A stretch of 64,000 bases of DNA. It comes from Coriolopsis trogii (taxonomy: Eukaryota > Basidiomycota > Agaricomycetes > Polyporales > Polyporaceae). Numbering within the stretch: the first letter of the stretch is position 1; each line of letters starts with the position of its first letter. This document shows positions 13,541 through 24,169 of this stretch, one piece after another. Location of the stretch: NCBI GenBank assembly GCA_020543525.1, contig JAHYIO010000023.1, forward strand, positions 1,860,001 to 1,924,000, written 5' to 3'. The notes under the pieces are model-generated. The model searched no databases. It was not told where the DNA came from and saw only the letters and a list, made by a program, of their open reading frames with translations. Position numbers and translations under genes: made by a program.

Positions 13541-14364
13541 ATGTCCCACACAAAGACTGCCATTGCGGAGCACGTCAAGTCTCCAGAGCGCGAGCTCACC
13601 CCCGCGAAGCTCCGCTCGCCCTCTCCTCCCTCCTCCGAGACACGAGCCGCGTCTCTGGCCCCGCCCTCGCCTAAGCAGACGGCCACACGTCTGACATCGC
13701 CCGCGCCCGAGCCCTCGTCTCGCGCGACACCCGCCCCAGAACAAACCCCCGCACCGTCCGTTCCTGCTCCCGATGCTCCCAAGCCCGAATCCGATGCCGG
13801 AGTTGAAGAGGTACCGCACTTTCCTTCCTCCTCCGCCATCCCGCTCGTACTGATTTTGGCTTCCACTTCAGATTGATCAAGAGAACGTGATCGACCTCGA
13901 AACGTTCAATCAAATCCTCGATCTCGACGAAGACGAGACCCATGACTTCTCCCTCGGCATGGCCGAGGCATACTTCAGTCAAGCAAGTACAACCTTTACA
14001 GACATGGACAAGGCCTTGTACGTCGCGTTCCTCTCTCCCAGACCCTTCATCTCACTGTCGCTCTCTGCATCTTCCTATATTTCGCCACATCAGCGAGGGC
14101 AAGGACCTCCCCAAACTCTCGTCCCTTGGTCATTTCCTCAAAGGCTCCTCGGCCGCACTCGGCGTCTCTGCCGTCCAGGCCACCTGCGAACACATCCAGC
14201 ATTATGGTGCTCTTCGTGACGAGATCAACGGCACAGATCTGACCGAAGAGGCTGCGCTTGCCAAGATCGGCCCCCTTCTCAAACGCGTGAAGCGAGAATA
14301 CGCGGTGGCGGAGAAGTGGCTGCAGAATTGGTACAAGGAACACGTCTCTCCAGCCGAGGTCTAA
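13541..14364 (+). CDS. YPD1: Histidine phosphotransfer (HPt) protein, Ypd1-like
   Basis: Role: carries phosphate from hybrid histidine kinases to the Ssk1 and Skn7 response regulators. Seen: three exons, about 220 residues. The first ~90 residues are Pro/Ser/Ala-rich and low complexity, longer than in yeast Ypd1. The HPt bundle follows: a helix with LETFNQILDLDEDE and FSLGMAEAYFSQA, then the phosphoacceptor segment LGHFLKGSSAALG with the conserved His, then a C-terminal helix ending in WLQNWYKEH. Known: H-x-LKGSSAxLG is the diagnostic HPt motif of fungal Ypd1. The ATG at 13541 opens the reading frame (MSHTKTAIAE). Context: the window also encodes a phytochrome hybrid kinase (53.8-59.6 kb), a plausible donor to this protein. 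The gene is divergent from the Sec14-like gene. Confidence 0.93.
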
Positions 14365-15843
14365 ACTCGTACACTGGTCCGTTGGGTTCCGCTCGGTGTA
14401 CGCTCCTCCGTTTGCGAATTCTCCTGCACCACGACTGATCAGCAATCGCTCAGCAGAGTGCGACGGTGCGTGTTGTTGTGGACAGTGGCTCGTGAACGAT
14501 CCTCCTGACGTCCACGCCTTGGGCTCGTCTCACCTGTGGCGGGGCGTGGATGGTCACGCGAGGGTGGCGATTTCGCGCTCACGCGACGGATGACTCTGCG
14601 GTGGCGCCGTCGCTGCAGAAAGAGGAGGCAGGATAGGCGAGAGAAGAGAGAAGGACCTGTGAAGTTGTGTATGTTATACCGAACGACGCTCCCAACAATC
14701 CCCGTTGTATTCATTCCATTCCACTCCATTCCGTCCCGTTGTGCATGCTCGACACTCTGGTGTCCTGCGCTCTTCACTCATCGCTAGTACTGTAGTATCC
14801 ATCTCGCAATGTCCCGAAATCTGCTATCCCTATGCGGTTCCAGATACAGTTGAGAACCGCCCCCATGCCCCGAATATGTCGCCAAAATGCTGGTCTACTG
14901 TCGTCGTGACATCATGTTATGCTCGATAGATCTAAACTCGGCGATCCAGGAAGTCAAGCGTAAGCGCGACGCGCCGTCGGCTGATGTCGACGACGTCGAT
15001 GTCTTGACGACACTCTAAAATTGGTCGAGACCCTGTATTCTCTCGCTTCAGAGCACGGTGTCGAGCGAACATCTGATGGTGAAGACGCTTTATAAGTCAT
15101 GACGGGTGGGTTCTCGCACCATCACTTTTGAGGGTGTCTATGGTGCCCGCGAACCACCACTCACCGAAAAGGCTAATTCTGACAGCCTCGTCACGGCCCG
15201 CTCTTTGGCTAGCTGGGTGACCGCGCGTTAGCGTCCTCAAGATAAAACATGAAAAGGTCTGTCATGGTATGCCAGTAGTAGCTCGGGAGCACCAGAGACC
15301 CGGAGCGATCTTGATGGATTTCTAGAAAACTGAGACTCTGCTGATTATTGTTGACAAGGGCGTCTACGCTAAGCGAGGTGTGCAGAGGATATCTGTGCTT
15401 GTGGTTCGACTGCACGCAGTTTGGAAAGCGGATGTCTCGGGACACGAACAGATTGGAATAGAACTTGAAGTAGGTGGCCGGAGAAGGGCTTGGCAATCGG
15501 CCCACCGAATCCCCATGTGGGCCAGCGTAGCAGCATTGTGGAAAGAGTCAGACCGGAGAAGTGGATATAAGCCTGGATGGAGTATGCGACATGAAAGAGC
15601 GGAGAGGTGGTTGGGTGCGCTCGGTGGTCGCGCGAGCCGCAAGCCAGATCGCGAATGGGCGTCTGTCTCGCTTACACTCTGTCCGGTCACTGCCACCACG
15701 TCGTCTGCCACTTGGACTTCCCCACAACTGACCGACTCAAGCATTAGACTAGAAAAGCTTGCACAGTGTCTTCACCCAATACGGCTCTACGTATTGAAGG
15801 TCAAACCTCGCTTCACCCTCAGGTCTTTACGTATAAATTCCCG
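14365..15843. other. Intergenic, 1.48 kb, with a broken coding relic
   Basis: No convincing intact gene. At 14938-15018 the plus strand reads a charged peptide (AIQEVKRKRD, then DVDDVDVL) ending in a stop. At 15021 in another frame it reads LVETLYSLASEHG, which matches a piece upstream of Scc2. A 98-codon minus-strand ORF at 15209-15505 has no features I recognise. The rest is promoter for Dug2. Confidence 0.45.
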
Positions 15844-18800
15844 ATGGCCGCAGCACCCCTCTCTCCGACGGTCATTCCTGATCGTATGTCTTGTCCTCTC
15901 CCCCGTCATACACGCAATGTCTCCTCACACTCTCCCCTTGTTCTCAAACCCATGTTGCTTTCATATAGCATCCTTGAGTAGAGCCTCAACTGCTCAGCAT
16001 CAGCCGAAGCTATCCCACTCCTTACAGCAGACACACAGTTCCGTTCTAAGTCTCGCCGCCGATGATGGCAATATATACACCGGCAGCCAAGACGGTCAAA
16101 TATGCGTCCGTAGCCTCACTTCCTTCTCATCTTCTGACTAATATGTTTACCTCTAGGTATGGGAGAAGGACACTTTCCAGCTCCGAGTAGTGTGGCCCGG
16201 TCATACTGGCAGCGTCCTCGCCTTAGAGTATGCACCAGAAAAGCACTGGCTTTTCAGTGCATCGAGTAAGTCTCGTGTCATTCTTACCACTTTCCTCCCT
16301 CACTCGTAAAACGTCTAGGCGATAGCACGATACGAGTACGTAATGGGACCATACGTGCCCCGACCGACGTTGATTACGCGTTTCTTCTAGGTCTGGAACA
16401 CCCGAACGCTATGTCCGCTGTATGTTTTGCATCCACACCAACAGACAGACTCCGGCGACCTCTTCTTCCTCTTATGGTGTCCGCAACTCCAGACCATCTA
16501 CTTCGGTTGCCAGGACACCTCTCTCCAGTGGTTCTGTTTCGCGGATTTGGCTCCAGAGCTCGCATCAGTCAAACCATCAGTCTCGTCGGACAGTGCCTTT
16601 GCTAGTGGTACTACGACGCCCAATTCCCGCAAGGCCCACCGATTCTTCGACAGTTATCCGCAGTACACCCGACGACCTGCCGACCTCAATGCTCGCAATC
16701 CGACTTGCGCGTCCTGCCTCCCCACATCCACCTCCCTATCCACCACTCCTCCGTATGCATCCAGTACGGGCTCGAGCACCCCTCCGGACTCCTGCCTTCA
16801 TCAAGGATCGTCGAAATTTCCCGCAGCCAACATCCAAGTTTTCCCGGAGAACGTTATATATTCGGCTCATTTCGGTTACATCTATTGCATGGCCCTTTTG
16901 CCGAGCAACCGCGAAGGCTCCGACGACGATAGGCCTGCCCATCGGAATCTGCAGCTCGTGACTGGTAGCGGCGATTCCACAGTCAAAGTAAGCCGTCGCA
17001 GTTGCGGGATCGCATCGCCGCATTGACTGTACCGTACTGTCATAGGTCTGGCAACTGCCCGAAACGGCTGCTCTAGGTAGAGCTCCGCACCTCCTGCACA
17101 CATTCGACTGCGGCGCAGGAGCTGTCCTCGCCCTTGTCGTACGGGGAGACACCGTGTATGCCGGTTGTCAGGACGGGCTTGTCAAGGTGTGGGATCTCGA
17201 GACACGCACATTGGTCCGCACCTTGCTGGTTGTGGAGGTATGCAGCCTTGTTCGACAGCGGGACTGCGCACTGACGTCCACGGTTGTCACGCTTTGCGTT
17301 TCCAGAACGTCGACATCTTGTCCATGTCTATGCTGCATTCCGACCTCTATGTTTGTTCGGCCAATGGCGACGTACAGGTACGTTCGATACTGACGACAGG
17401 GGGGCAGGAAGCGCGACTGATATGCCAATACTGTCTGTCTAGCGTTGGTCTTCCTCGTTTGACCTGACAGGTTCGTGGCATGGCCATGACGGGATTATCT
17501 TGTCTTCCATCATCACCCGGATCTCCCCAACGTCTTCCGATGGCGGACCAAAGTATGCGCTGGTGACAGGTGCTAATGACGACATGATCAAGGTGCGTTT
17601 GACCTGATACATTGGCATCACACGTACGGTAACGTCTCCTCCGACATCAGATCTGGGAGGTCACTCCACCAAGTCCCACTAGGCCTACACTGTGCAGCTT
17701 GAGGAATGTTGGAGACTACGCAGATATATCGAAGAGTATCAACGGTGCGACCCTCTCGCCTATCTGTCAAATATGAACGGGATCTCTGAACTCTGGTGCA
17801 GACATACTGATTCACGGACTTACGAAGTTTGTCTCCATCCCCAGCGTGAGCAATGCCCCAGCACACAGAGAAGACTGCAGACAGGCCGCGATCTGGCTCC
17901 GTAAATGCTTCACGCAACTCGGCGCCGAGGCATCACTGGTAAGCCCCTCCAATTGCCCAAACAGTAACGCATCCTCTGATCGTCAACCGCTGACATATCG
18001 CAGCTTCCGACCGGGGACGGAACGAACCCGCTGGTGTTCGCGACGTTCCACGGCACCCAGACCGCTCGCCCGAAACACCGGGTACTGTTCTACGGGCACT
18101 ACGACGTCATCTCCGCGAGGAGAGATGGCTGGGATTCGGACCCGTTCACGTTGACGGGCCGGAACGGTTACTTGTACGGTCGGGGGGCGACGGACAACAA
18201 GGGGCCTGTCATGGCTGTGGCCTGTGCGGCTGCGGACCTGCTGGCCCGTCGGGCCCTCGGAGTCGACCTTGTGATGCTCATCGAGGGCGAAGAGGAAGCG
18301 GGGAGCGGAGGGTTTGCGGAAACTGTGAAGCTACACAAGGTAGACGGCGTCGTTTCGTTCGTGTGTGTCTGTTCCGTTGCTGATCGCCGGCGCAGGACAC
18401 CATAGGACCTATCGACGCTATCCTCGTGAGGTATGTGTCGAGTCGCTCGGGCGAGAGTCGACTGTATGCTCACTCCTGATGGAGTAACTCGACTTGGATA
18501 GCAGAGGATACGCCATGTATCACCTACGGACTGCGGGGAGTCGTGCACTGCAACGTCGAGGTTCGCGGCCTCTCTGTCCCTGCCTTCGCGTGACAATCTC
18601 ATGAGCGAGCAGATCTTCAACGAGGGTCCGGATCTTCACTCCGGAGTGGATGGCGGCGCGGCTCGGGAGCCGATGCTCGATATGTAAGCACACCATAATG
18701 TTCCTCTCTGGCACCAAAGTCTCAACGTAGGCACAGGCTCAAGCTGCTCGGTACGCTCACAGACGACGCGAACAAGGTGTCAATCCCCAAATTCTGTGAG

Positions 18801-19767
18801 CAATCAACACCACTCCAGCCTTGATCGATTCTCGAGTTCTGACGTTTCTGCCGAAAACAGACGACAGTGTACGACCCTTGACAGAGGCAGAGCGACAGCA
18901 GTACAAGGTTCTCTCTAGCGTTACCCAAACGCCAGCGTCGCTTCTAGCAGCGCGATGGCGAGAACCGTCTCTGACGGTGCACAAGATTGAAGTGTCTGGG
19001 CCACGAAGTGAGTCATCATGCCCTTTCACAGAGTATACGTATGCGCACGCACATCACTCAACGCATCACGTCGACCCTCAGATTCCACTGTCATCCCGTC
19101 CAAGGTCCGTGCGCACGTCTCCGTGCGGATCGTGCCCGACCAAGACCTGGAGACTATCGCGTCCACCGTCCGAGAACATTTGGAGCAGCAATTCAAGAGG
19201 TTGAGGTCTCCTAACAAGTTGAACGTGAGCTGCTTGTCAGGAACCCTCCTCGTCTCGGTATTGATTCGTGGCTATGCTTCGCTCAGGTGACGATCGACTC
19301 GAAGGCCGACTGGTGGCTGGGGAACTTGGACGACACATGGTTCCAGGCACTAGAGAATGCGGTGAGGGACGAATGGGCTGTCGAACCCTTGCGCATCCGT
19401 GAAGGCGGGGTACGTGCTTGCTCTACGTCTGGGGCTCGGTTCGATATGGCGTCCTCGCTGACAGTGACTACGCCGTCCGTACAGTCCATACCTTCCGTCC
19501 CGTACCTCGAGAAAGAGTTCGGTTGCCATGCGCTCCATTTACCACTCGGGCAGAGCACAGTATGTGGCACTATCTCTCTTGTCATGTCAGTAGATCGCCC
19601 TTTTGATGTTTTTCGAATTGTAGGACCAAGCTCACCTCCCGAACGAGAGGATATCACTCTCGAACCTACGCAAGGGGAAGCGCGTCGTCGAACGATTTCT
19701 GTCGAACGTGGCGGATATCTCTCGGACGGATTCGGTGACGGATGCGGGGACGTCGACAGATTCATGA
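15844..19767 (+). CDS. DUG2: Dug2-like protein: WD40 repeats fused to M20 metallopeptidase (glutathione degradation)
   Basis: Role: with Dug3 it forms the (Dug2-Dug3) complex that cleaves the gamma-glutamyl bond of glutathione in the cytosol; Dug1 then splits Cys-Gly. Seen: the N-terminal half carries WD-type repeats (NIYTGSQDGQICVWEKD, WLFSASSDSTIRVWNTR, LVTGSGDSTVKVWQLP, DTVYAGCQDGLVKVWDLE, ALVTGANDDMIKIWEV). The C-terminal half is an M20 peptidase with metal-ligand motifs GHYDV, GRGATDNKGP, EGEEEAGSGG and DLHSGVDGG. The closing segment includes PSVPYLEKEFGC and ends in GTSTDS with the stop at 19765-19767. More than 12 introns are needed; for example the one ending in aacgag before DLHSG restores frame. 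The ATG at 15844 (MAAAPLSP) is the first in frame. Known: this fusion is specific to fungal Dug2. The Dug3 gene lies 16 kb downstream. Confidence 0.9.
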
Positions 19768-21564
19768 CCACTGTGTGTGATGCCTCGCTATCTGACGGAT
19801 GGGATGCTTCGAATATTCGTTAATCATAATCTTATCATAAAAGAATGGGACAGCAGGGCGTCTAGCCACATGCGAAGCACGTGGAAAAACCATGTGGCTG
19901 CCATGTGGGTGGCCGAGCCTGCGAGGCCCTAAGGGTGTGGTGTGCCGAGCCTGCGAGGCGCCGGAGAGGGCCGGGTCCATCTTGCCGAGCCCGCGGCTCG
20001 GCCATTTGACTTGCAGAAACCTGTCACAGGGGATTGTCTGTCTCAAGACCTGAACCCTCACGGGAACGGGTGCACACACACTCATGAATATCAGGCATAA
20101 AAGCATGATCCATGCGTAGTTGAATTACAATAATCCACAAGGGTACACTGGAAGGGAGTACAAACACGATGGGGTGTCCGGCTACTGGGGAGTGTTAATT
20201 CTGTCCAAAAACAAAGTGTGACTTACGTCTTCATGGGAACGGGATGCTTATTGACACGGGGGTAAACTAAGCATGATAATGAGTGGCTCAAGTCAATTCC
20301 TAACTACTTACTTGACGGGCACTCTATTGAAATACAGGAGTTCGAACACTACAGGTAATTTATGTCATACTAATTGATTGTCCTTCCAAGACCTTAGCAA
20401 TCTGATTTTCCGTTCTTAGCCTTTCAATAACTGCTGGGAATACCTCACTGAAAGAAAGGTAAGGACTACACTCCAAATCTAACATACATATCTCAAGCTC
20501 AGCCAGTGGCGAAGCGTTGCGTTGAGCCGAAGGCGAACCCACCAGTGGCAAAGCCACGGGTAATAAACTAGTATACATAAGGTACTGAAGTGCAACGATG
20601 TGACTACGTAGTATATCCTTTCGAGCACAACCAAAGACGAGACCTATGAAAAAGAGTGAGCGTTCTGCGAGCGATCAAGGCGTTCGAACAAGGTCGCAAG
20701 TCAGGGTCCTCAAGCGTATAAAGAGAACCAGGGTAGTTGTCGTCTCATGGTATCCGACTGGTGCACAGCAAGAAGTTCATCATGATAGAATAATGAGAAG
20801 ATATGCGTACCGCTCAAAGACCTTGGACCTGCTGGGAGCGAGTTCGACGACGACGACGAAGACAAGAGGAAAGTCAGCGCCCGTCTTCCAATTTTTCAGC
20901 TTCGCAGGCGAAGACCAAATACTGGCAAACAGACCGTTGCCTTCTTGCTCGGGCCGGTGTACTCCGGAAGCACAGCAGCAGCTGTCGCGCTCATTTGCCC
21001 TTGGTCGTCATCCCGTATGGGCCTACGGCCTCTAGCACCAATCTCAATCTTGAATCTATCCCCATAGCCGTCCCTATAACTTGTGTTTCCCTCATCAACA
21101 TGCATGGAGACCGAAAGTCGCAAAATGGACGGGCGTCGAGCTCTTGGATGGGCGAACATGAAGTTGAGGTTGTCTCTGGGGGAACCCATCCCGATGATCC
21201 ACGATAGATCACACACTCTAATTTAAACCCGTTCAATGCTTAAGTGTGCTTCTGTGTGAAACATGGTGAGTGTTCAGTCAGGATTCCAACATTTTCAGAC
21301 TCCGTCGCGGATCGTCCTGCCAGCCTCCAAACTGCTCAACTGCTGCTCAGCCACTGGCCAAACTCTCTCAGCTTCCCTCTTGCCATTATCTGCATGCACC
21401 CCTCAGCTGGCATCCGCACCGTCAGAGACATGTTTGGCCACCTTCCGCACTCTCATAGCACGTTGGAGATACATGGTGAGTAGCTCCTCCATGCCTTGTC
21501 ATGCCTCTCTCATTCACTCTGGCCGTCTCCAATAGCTCCGCGTGCTGACTCTGGTACCGTGCTC
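19768..21564. other. Gene-poor stretch, 1.8 kb, with GC-rich repeats and degraded ORFs
   Basis: It holds the GCCGAGCC-type repeat block (19.86-20.0 kb) and a purine-rich stretch. Between 20640 and 21210 short overlapping ORFs on both strands look degraded. From 21240 there are splice-like signals (gtgagt...ttttcag; gtgagtag...ccaatag at about 21477-21537) that may be 5' exons of the next gene. No function assigned. Confidence 0.4.
19872..20003. repeat. GCCGAGCC direct/inverted repeat block
   Basis: GCCGAGCCTGCGAGGC occurs at 19912 and again at 19944. It is followed by a perfect 8-bp-arm, 3-bp-loop inverted repeat GCCGAGCC-CGC-GGCTCGGC at 19984-20002. Just upstream, CCACATG, CACGTGG and CCATGTGG form E-box-like pairs. 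It could be the end of a small non-autonomous element or a structured transcript end; I saw no coding capacity for transposition. Confidence 0.5.
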
Positions 21565-22296
21565 ATGGACTGGTCCATTGAGGCGGGCACGGTTCAGGGT
21601 ACGACATCCTCCTTGAGAGCCGACGAGCCGATCCTAGGAGTGCCGACCCATGTAGAGCCGACAGAGCTGACCCTAGGAGTGCCGACCCCAGGAGTGCCGA
21701 CCCCAGGAGTGCCGACCCAGGGAGAGCTGACAGAGCCGACAGAGCTGACCCCAGGAGTGCCGAACCATGGAGAGCCGATCCCTCCAGAGCCGACCCAGGG
21801 AGTGCCGACAGAGCCGACCCCGGGTGAGCCGACCTCAAGGGTGCCGATCAACGAGGGCGAGGACTGTAAGTCAAGTCCCAGAGCCGACATGGAATGCCCA
21901 TGGGCGGTGGAGGGCTCTGGTGACGACCAGGTTCTCCCCGTTCTTGCCAGTCTCGACGCCTCCGGGGCTGGCAACGCGCGTCCGTCTATACTCAAAAGGC
22001 CGCGGACGCAATCGACACCGAGCGTGAAGCGGGTCCGATGGTGCACCACCGAGCCCGCCCAAGTCGTCACAATTGCGCGTGTCGAACGGCCACCTCGAAC
22101 AGTCCGCCCCTCGAGGTCGCCTCGGCGACTCTCGTGGGGCGTTGTAGCAATCAAGAACAAGCTCGTGTCTCTGATGAGAGCTCGCGCAGCGCTGCTGCAC
22201 TTTGGAGCGGGCCCAGTTTCGACCGGTGAGCTCCTACGAATTGTGCGAGTGAAAGTCGAGTCGCTGACAGGCAAGTCTGCAGGCGCAAGAGCATGA
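21565..22296 (+). CDS. Unrecognised repeat protein with SILK and RVxW (PP1-docking-like) motifs
   Basis: Unrecognised family. Seen: an open frame from ATG 21565 (MDWSIEAGTV) to the stop at 22294-22296, about 243 residues. Residues ~20-95 are Pro/Thr/Glu-rich five-residue repeats of the GVPTP type coded by a 15-bp minisatellite. The C-terminal half is basic: SILK, then 14 residues later KRVRW, then RTVRPSRSPRRLSWG and a helical-looking basic end. Known: SILK followed by RVxF/W is the paired docking signature of several protein phosphatase 1 regulators. Inferred: a possible PP1-binding, perhaps nuclear, protein. Caveats: 5' exons may exist upstream (acceptor near 21537), a donor-like gtgagct lies near the 3' end (about 22226), and the repeat opens all frames, so the model is tentative. 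Confidence 0.45.
   Translation: MDWSIEAGTVQGTTSSLRADEPILGVPTHVEPTELTLGVPTPGVPTPGVPTQGELTEPTELTPGVPNHGEPIPPEPTQGVPTEPTPGEPTSRVPINEGEDCKSSPRADMECPWAVEGSGDDQVLPVLASLDASGAGNARPSILKRPRTQSTPSVKRVRWCTTEPAQVVTIARVERPPRTVRPSRSPRRLSWGVVAIKNKLVSLMRARAALLHFGAGPVSTGELLRIVRVKVESLTGKSAGARA
21629..21850. repeat. 15-bp coding minisatellite
   Basis: Degenerate tandem units of the form GGAGTGCCGACCCCA repeat about 12 or more times. The best copies are consecutive around 21675-21720. Length variation in multiples of 15 keeps the plus-strand frame open and encodes GVPTP/GEPTE-like pentads. Confidence 0.75.
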
Positions 22297-22366
22297 CACG
22301 TCTCGTCTGCTTGATAAATCCAAGTCTCCTCCCTCTCCCTTAAGTTTACACCAGATCGTCGGCGAA

Positions 22367-22922
22367 CTGCGGTCCTTGACCGATACTCAAGGTATGCAAT
22401 GTTTGCCCTGCTTCACTTCCCACAAATGCCTGACTCTTCGCCCTCCAAACTAGAGAAGATATTGGCCCAATGGCCATGAAGACTCGGCACACGCGCGGGT
22501 CGCGTTACAGATCGTGGTCCTTGACCATGCGCAAGGTATGTTTTATCAAGTCTTACACCCCACTGCTATCTGAAGTGCAATTCCTGTCCTACAGGGAGAA
22601 ATTGACCCGGGGCCCAAAGCGACACGCACTGTGTTGTGATTGAGGTGAGGCAACCGCCTGGGTCAGTATGCGCATATGGTGCTGAACAATTCATAGAGAT
22701 TCAGTCCCTCCCCTCTTCCTGTCTTCTCCGCGCAGAACATCTACATGACATGCGGTCCTTGACCGTTGCTCAAGGTATGCGAAATTTCTCTTGCTCCGCT
22801 TTCCACAGATGCCTCACTGAATTCCGTTCATCAGACAAGTTGATGTTGGCCCAATGGCCGTCTCGGGATACGCGCAACTTGCGTTCCCTGAGATCATGGT
22901 CCTTGACCATGCGAAAGGTATG
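22367..22922 (+). repeat. Duplicated ~173-bp cassette with splice-donor-like ends
   Basis: Copy A is 22367-22540 and copy B is 22751-22922. In both, TGCGGTCCTTGACC...CTCAAGGTATG is followed after ~93 bp by TTGGCCCAATGGCC, and after ~50 more by TGGTCCTTGACCATGCG-AAGGTATG. Both ends look like exon|GTATG donors, and an acceptor-like TAG or CAG precedes the TTGGCCC part. Spacing is conserved while intervening sequence has diverged. Confidence 0.65.
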
Positions 22923-23189
22923 TCCTGTAGTGTTGCGCGACATCTCCCAATTGATGTGGTGTCGCATTTCTTAGTAAAGAGATAGTCTGGCCGCGCTGGC
23001 TATGAATGTCAGCACGCGCTTCTTTGCGCTTCAGGTATGGAGACCACCCGGGTTGGTACACCCATCCGACGCTGAGTATCTCATCACAGATTTCTCTATC
23101 TTACCTTTTACCTTTTCAGTTTCCCTTTTCTCTTCTCTGTTTCAGTTTCTTGTCTGTTCAATTTTTCTTCGGTTTCGAGCTTGGACTGA

Positions 23190-23800
23190 TATTGTTGTCC
23201 CGGACATTGGTTGTGTCGTATATAATAGTAGGTGTTGCGGGGCAGGCGCATCGAGTCGGGCGAATGGGTGCGGTGGCTCCGCCCGCTAGCTTGGCGAAGG
23301 TGTTGCTGATGGCTGGGTCTGGGTGGGACTGGCGGAGAGTGTGGCTCCTCTTCGTTGGCACTGTCTAGGCTCGGCTGCTCTGTGATGCCTGCCTATGTTC
23401 TGTATTGTCTTTTCTTCGTGTTCCTCTTGTTATGTTTCTGGCTCAGGCTTTTCATGTTTATTATTGGACTCGGATTGTATACTATGTAATGGTGGGCGTT
23501 GCTGGTGGCTGGGTCTGGGTGGGACTGGCGGAGAGTGTGGCTCCTCTTCGTTGGCACTGTCTAGGCTCGGCTGCTCTGTAACGCTATGTTCTATTCTGTC
23601 CTCTCTTCGTGTTCCTCTTCTCATTTTTGTCATGTTTCGGACTCGGATTTATAATGGTGTATCAGATCGGACATCGGTTGTACACTACATAATAGTGGAT
23701 GTTGCTGGTGGCTGGGTCTGTTCGGGACTGGCGGAGGGTGGTGGCTCCTCTTCGCTAGCCTTGTTCAGGTTTGGCTGCCATGCGGTGCCCGCCTAGGTTT
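23190..23800. repeat. Tandem repeat, ~196-203 bp period, about three and a half copies
   Basis: The start GTTGCTGRTGGCTGGGTCTG occurs at 23302, 23498 and 23701, with a shorter related piece near 23231. Each copy carries GGGACTGGCGGAG, a CTCCTCTTCG block, a TTCGTGTTCCTCTT block and a GACTCGGATT...TAATRGTGG end. Copies 1 and 2 are nearly identical over ~85 bp; copy 3 is more diverged. No stable shared reading frame was seen. Confidence 0.75.
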
Positions 23801-24169
23801 CGGATTGTGTTGATTTTCGTTTTCCAATTTATGACTTGCGAGCTCTCTGCTTTTCGATTCTCGGACACTCGCACGCACATATTTGTGTCATGGGCGGCAC
23901 ATTGCTTTCGCCCAACGGAATACGCACATTCCATCATGAATCTGTGAGTAGCCCGAACAAGTCATTTTCAAACAATACGTTCTAACTTCTGACTGCTGAG
24001 TTTGACTCGACAGGGAGTGTGTCGGCTGTCATGGGCGTCTCTGAGCTGTGCAAATAAATCCAAACATAGCCCGCCTGGAAGTTGCAGACGCATTCTGGTT
24101 TCAACTTCTACTCTCTCCATCTGCACATCATCATCTCGGTGTTGTCAGATCCACACGCCACGTCTCAAC

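Larger units (their letters stand above)
22297..24169. other. Repeat-rich region without a confident gene, 1.9 kb
   Basis: It contains a duplicated exon/intron-like cassette (22.37-22.54 and 22.75-22.92 kb), a ~200-bp tandem array (23.2-23.8 kb), and the 5' flank of the F-box gene. Short plus-strand reading pieces joined by splice-like signals suggest a decayed or non-coding spliced transcript. Confidence 0.45.

Noticed and set aside
15209..15744. Minus-strand ORFs of 98 and 126 codons upstream of Dug2
   Set aside because: No domain, no splice support, overlapping each other in different frames.
20325..20360. tRNA-like B-box GAGTTCGAACACT
   Set aside because: No matching A box or cloverleaf arms found nearby.
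20646..21207. Overlapping plus-strand ORFs of 129 and 134 codons
   Set aside because: Atypical composition, no domain, similar-length ORF on the other strand; likely non-coding or decayed.
21563..22274. Two minus-strand ORFs (91 and 226 codons) across the repeat protein
   Set aside because: They come from the 15-bp minisatellite, which opens all frames; outside it they lack coding features.
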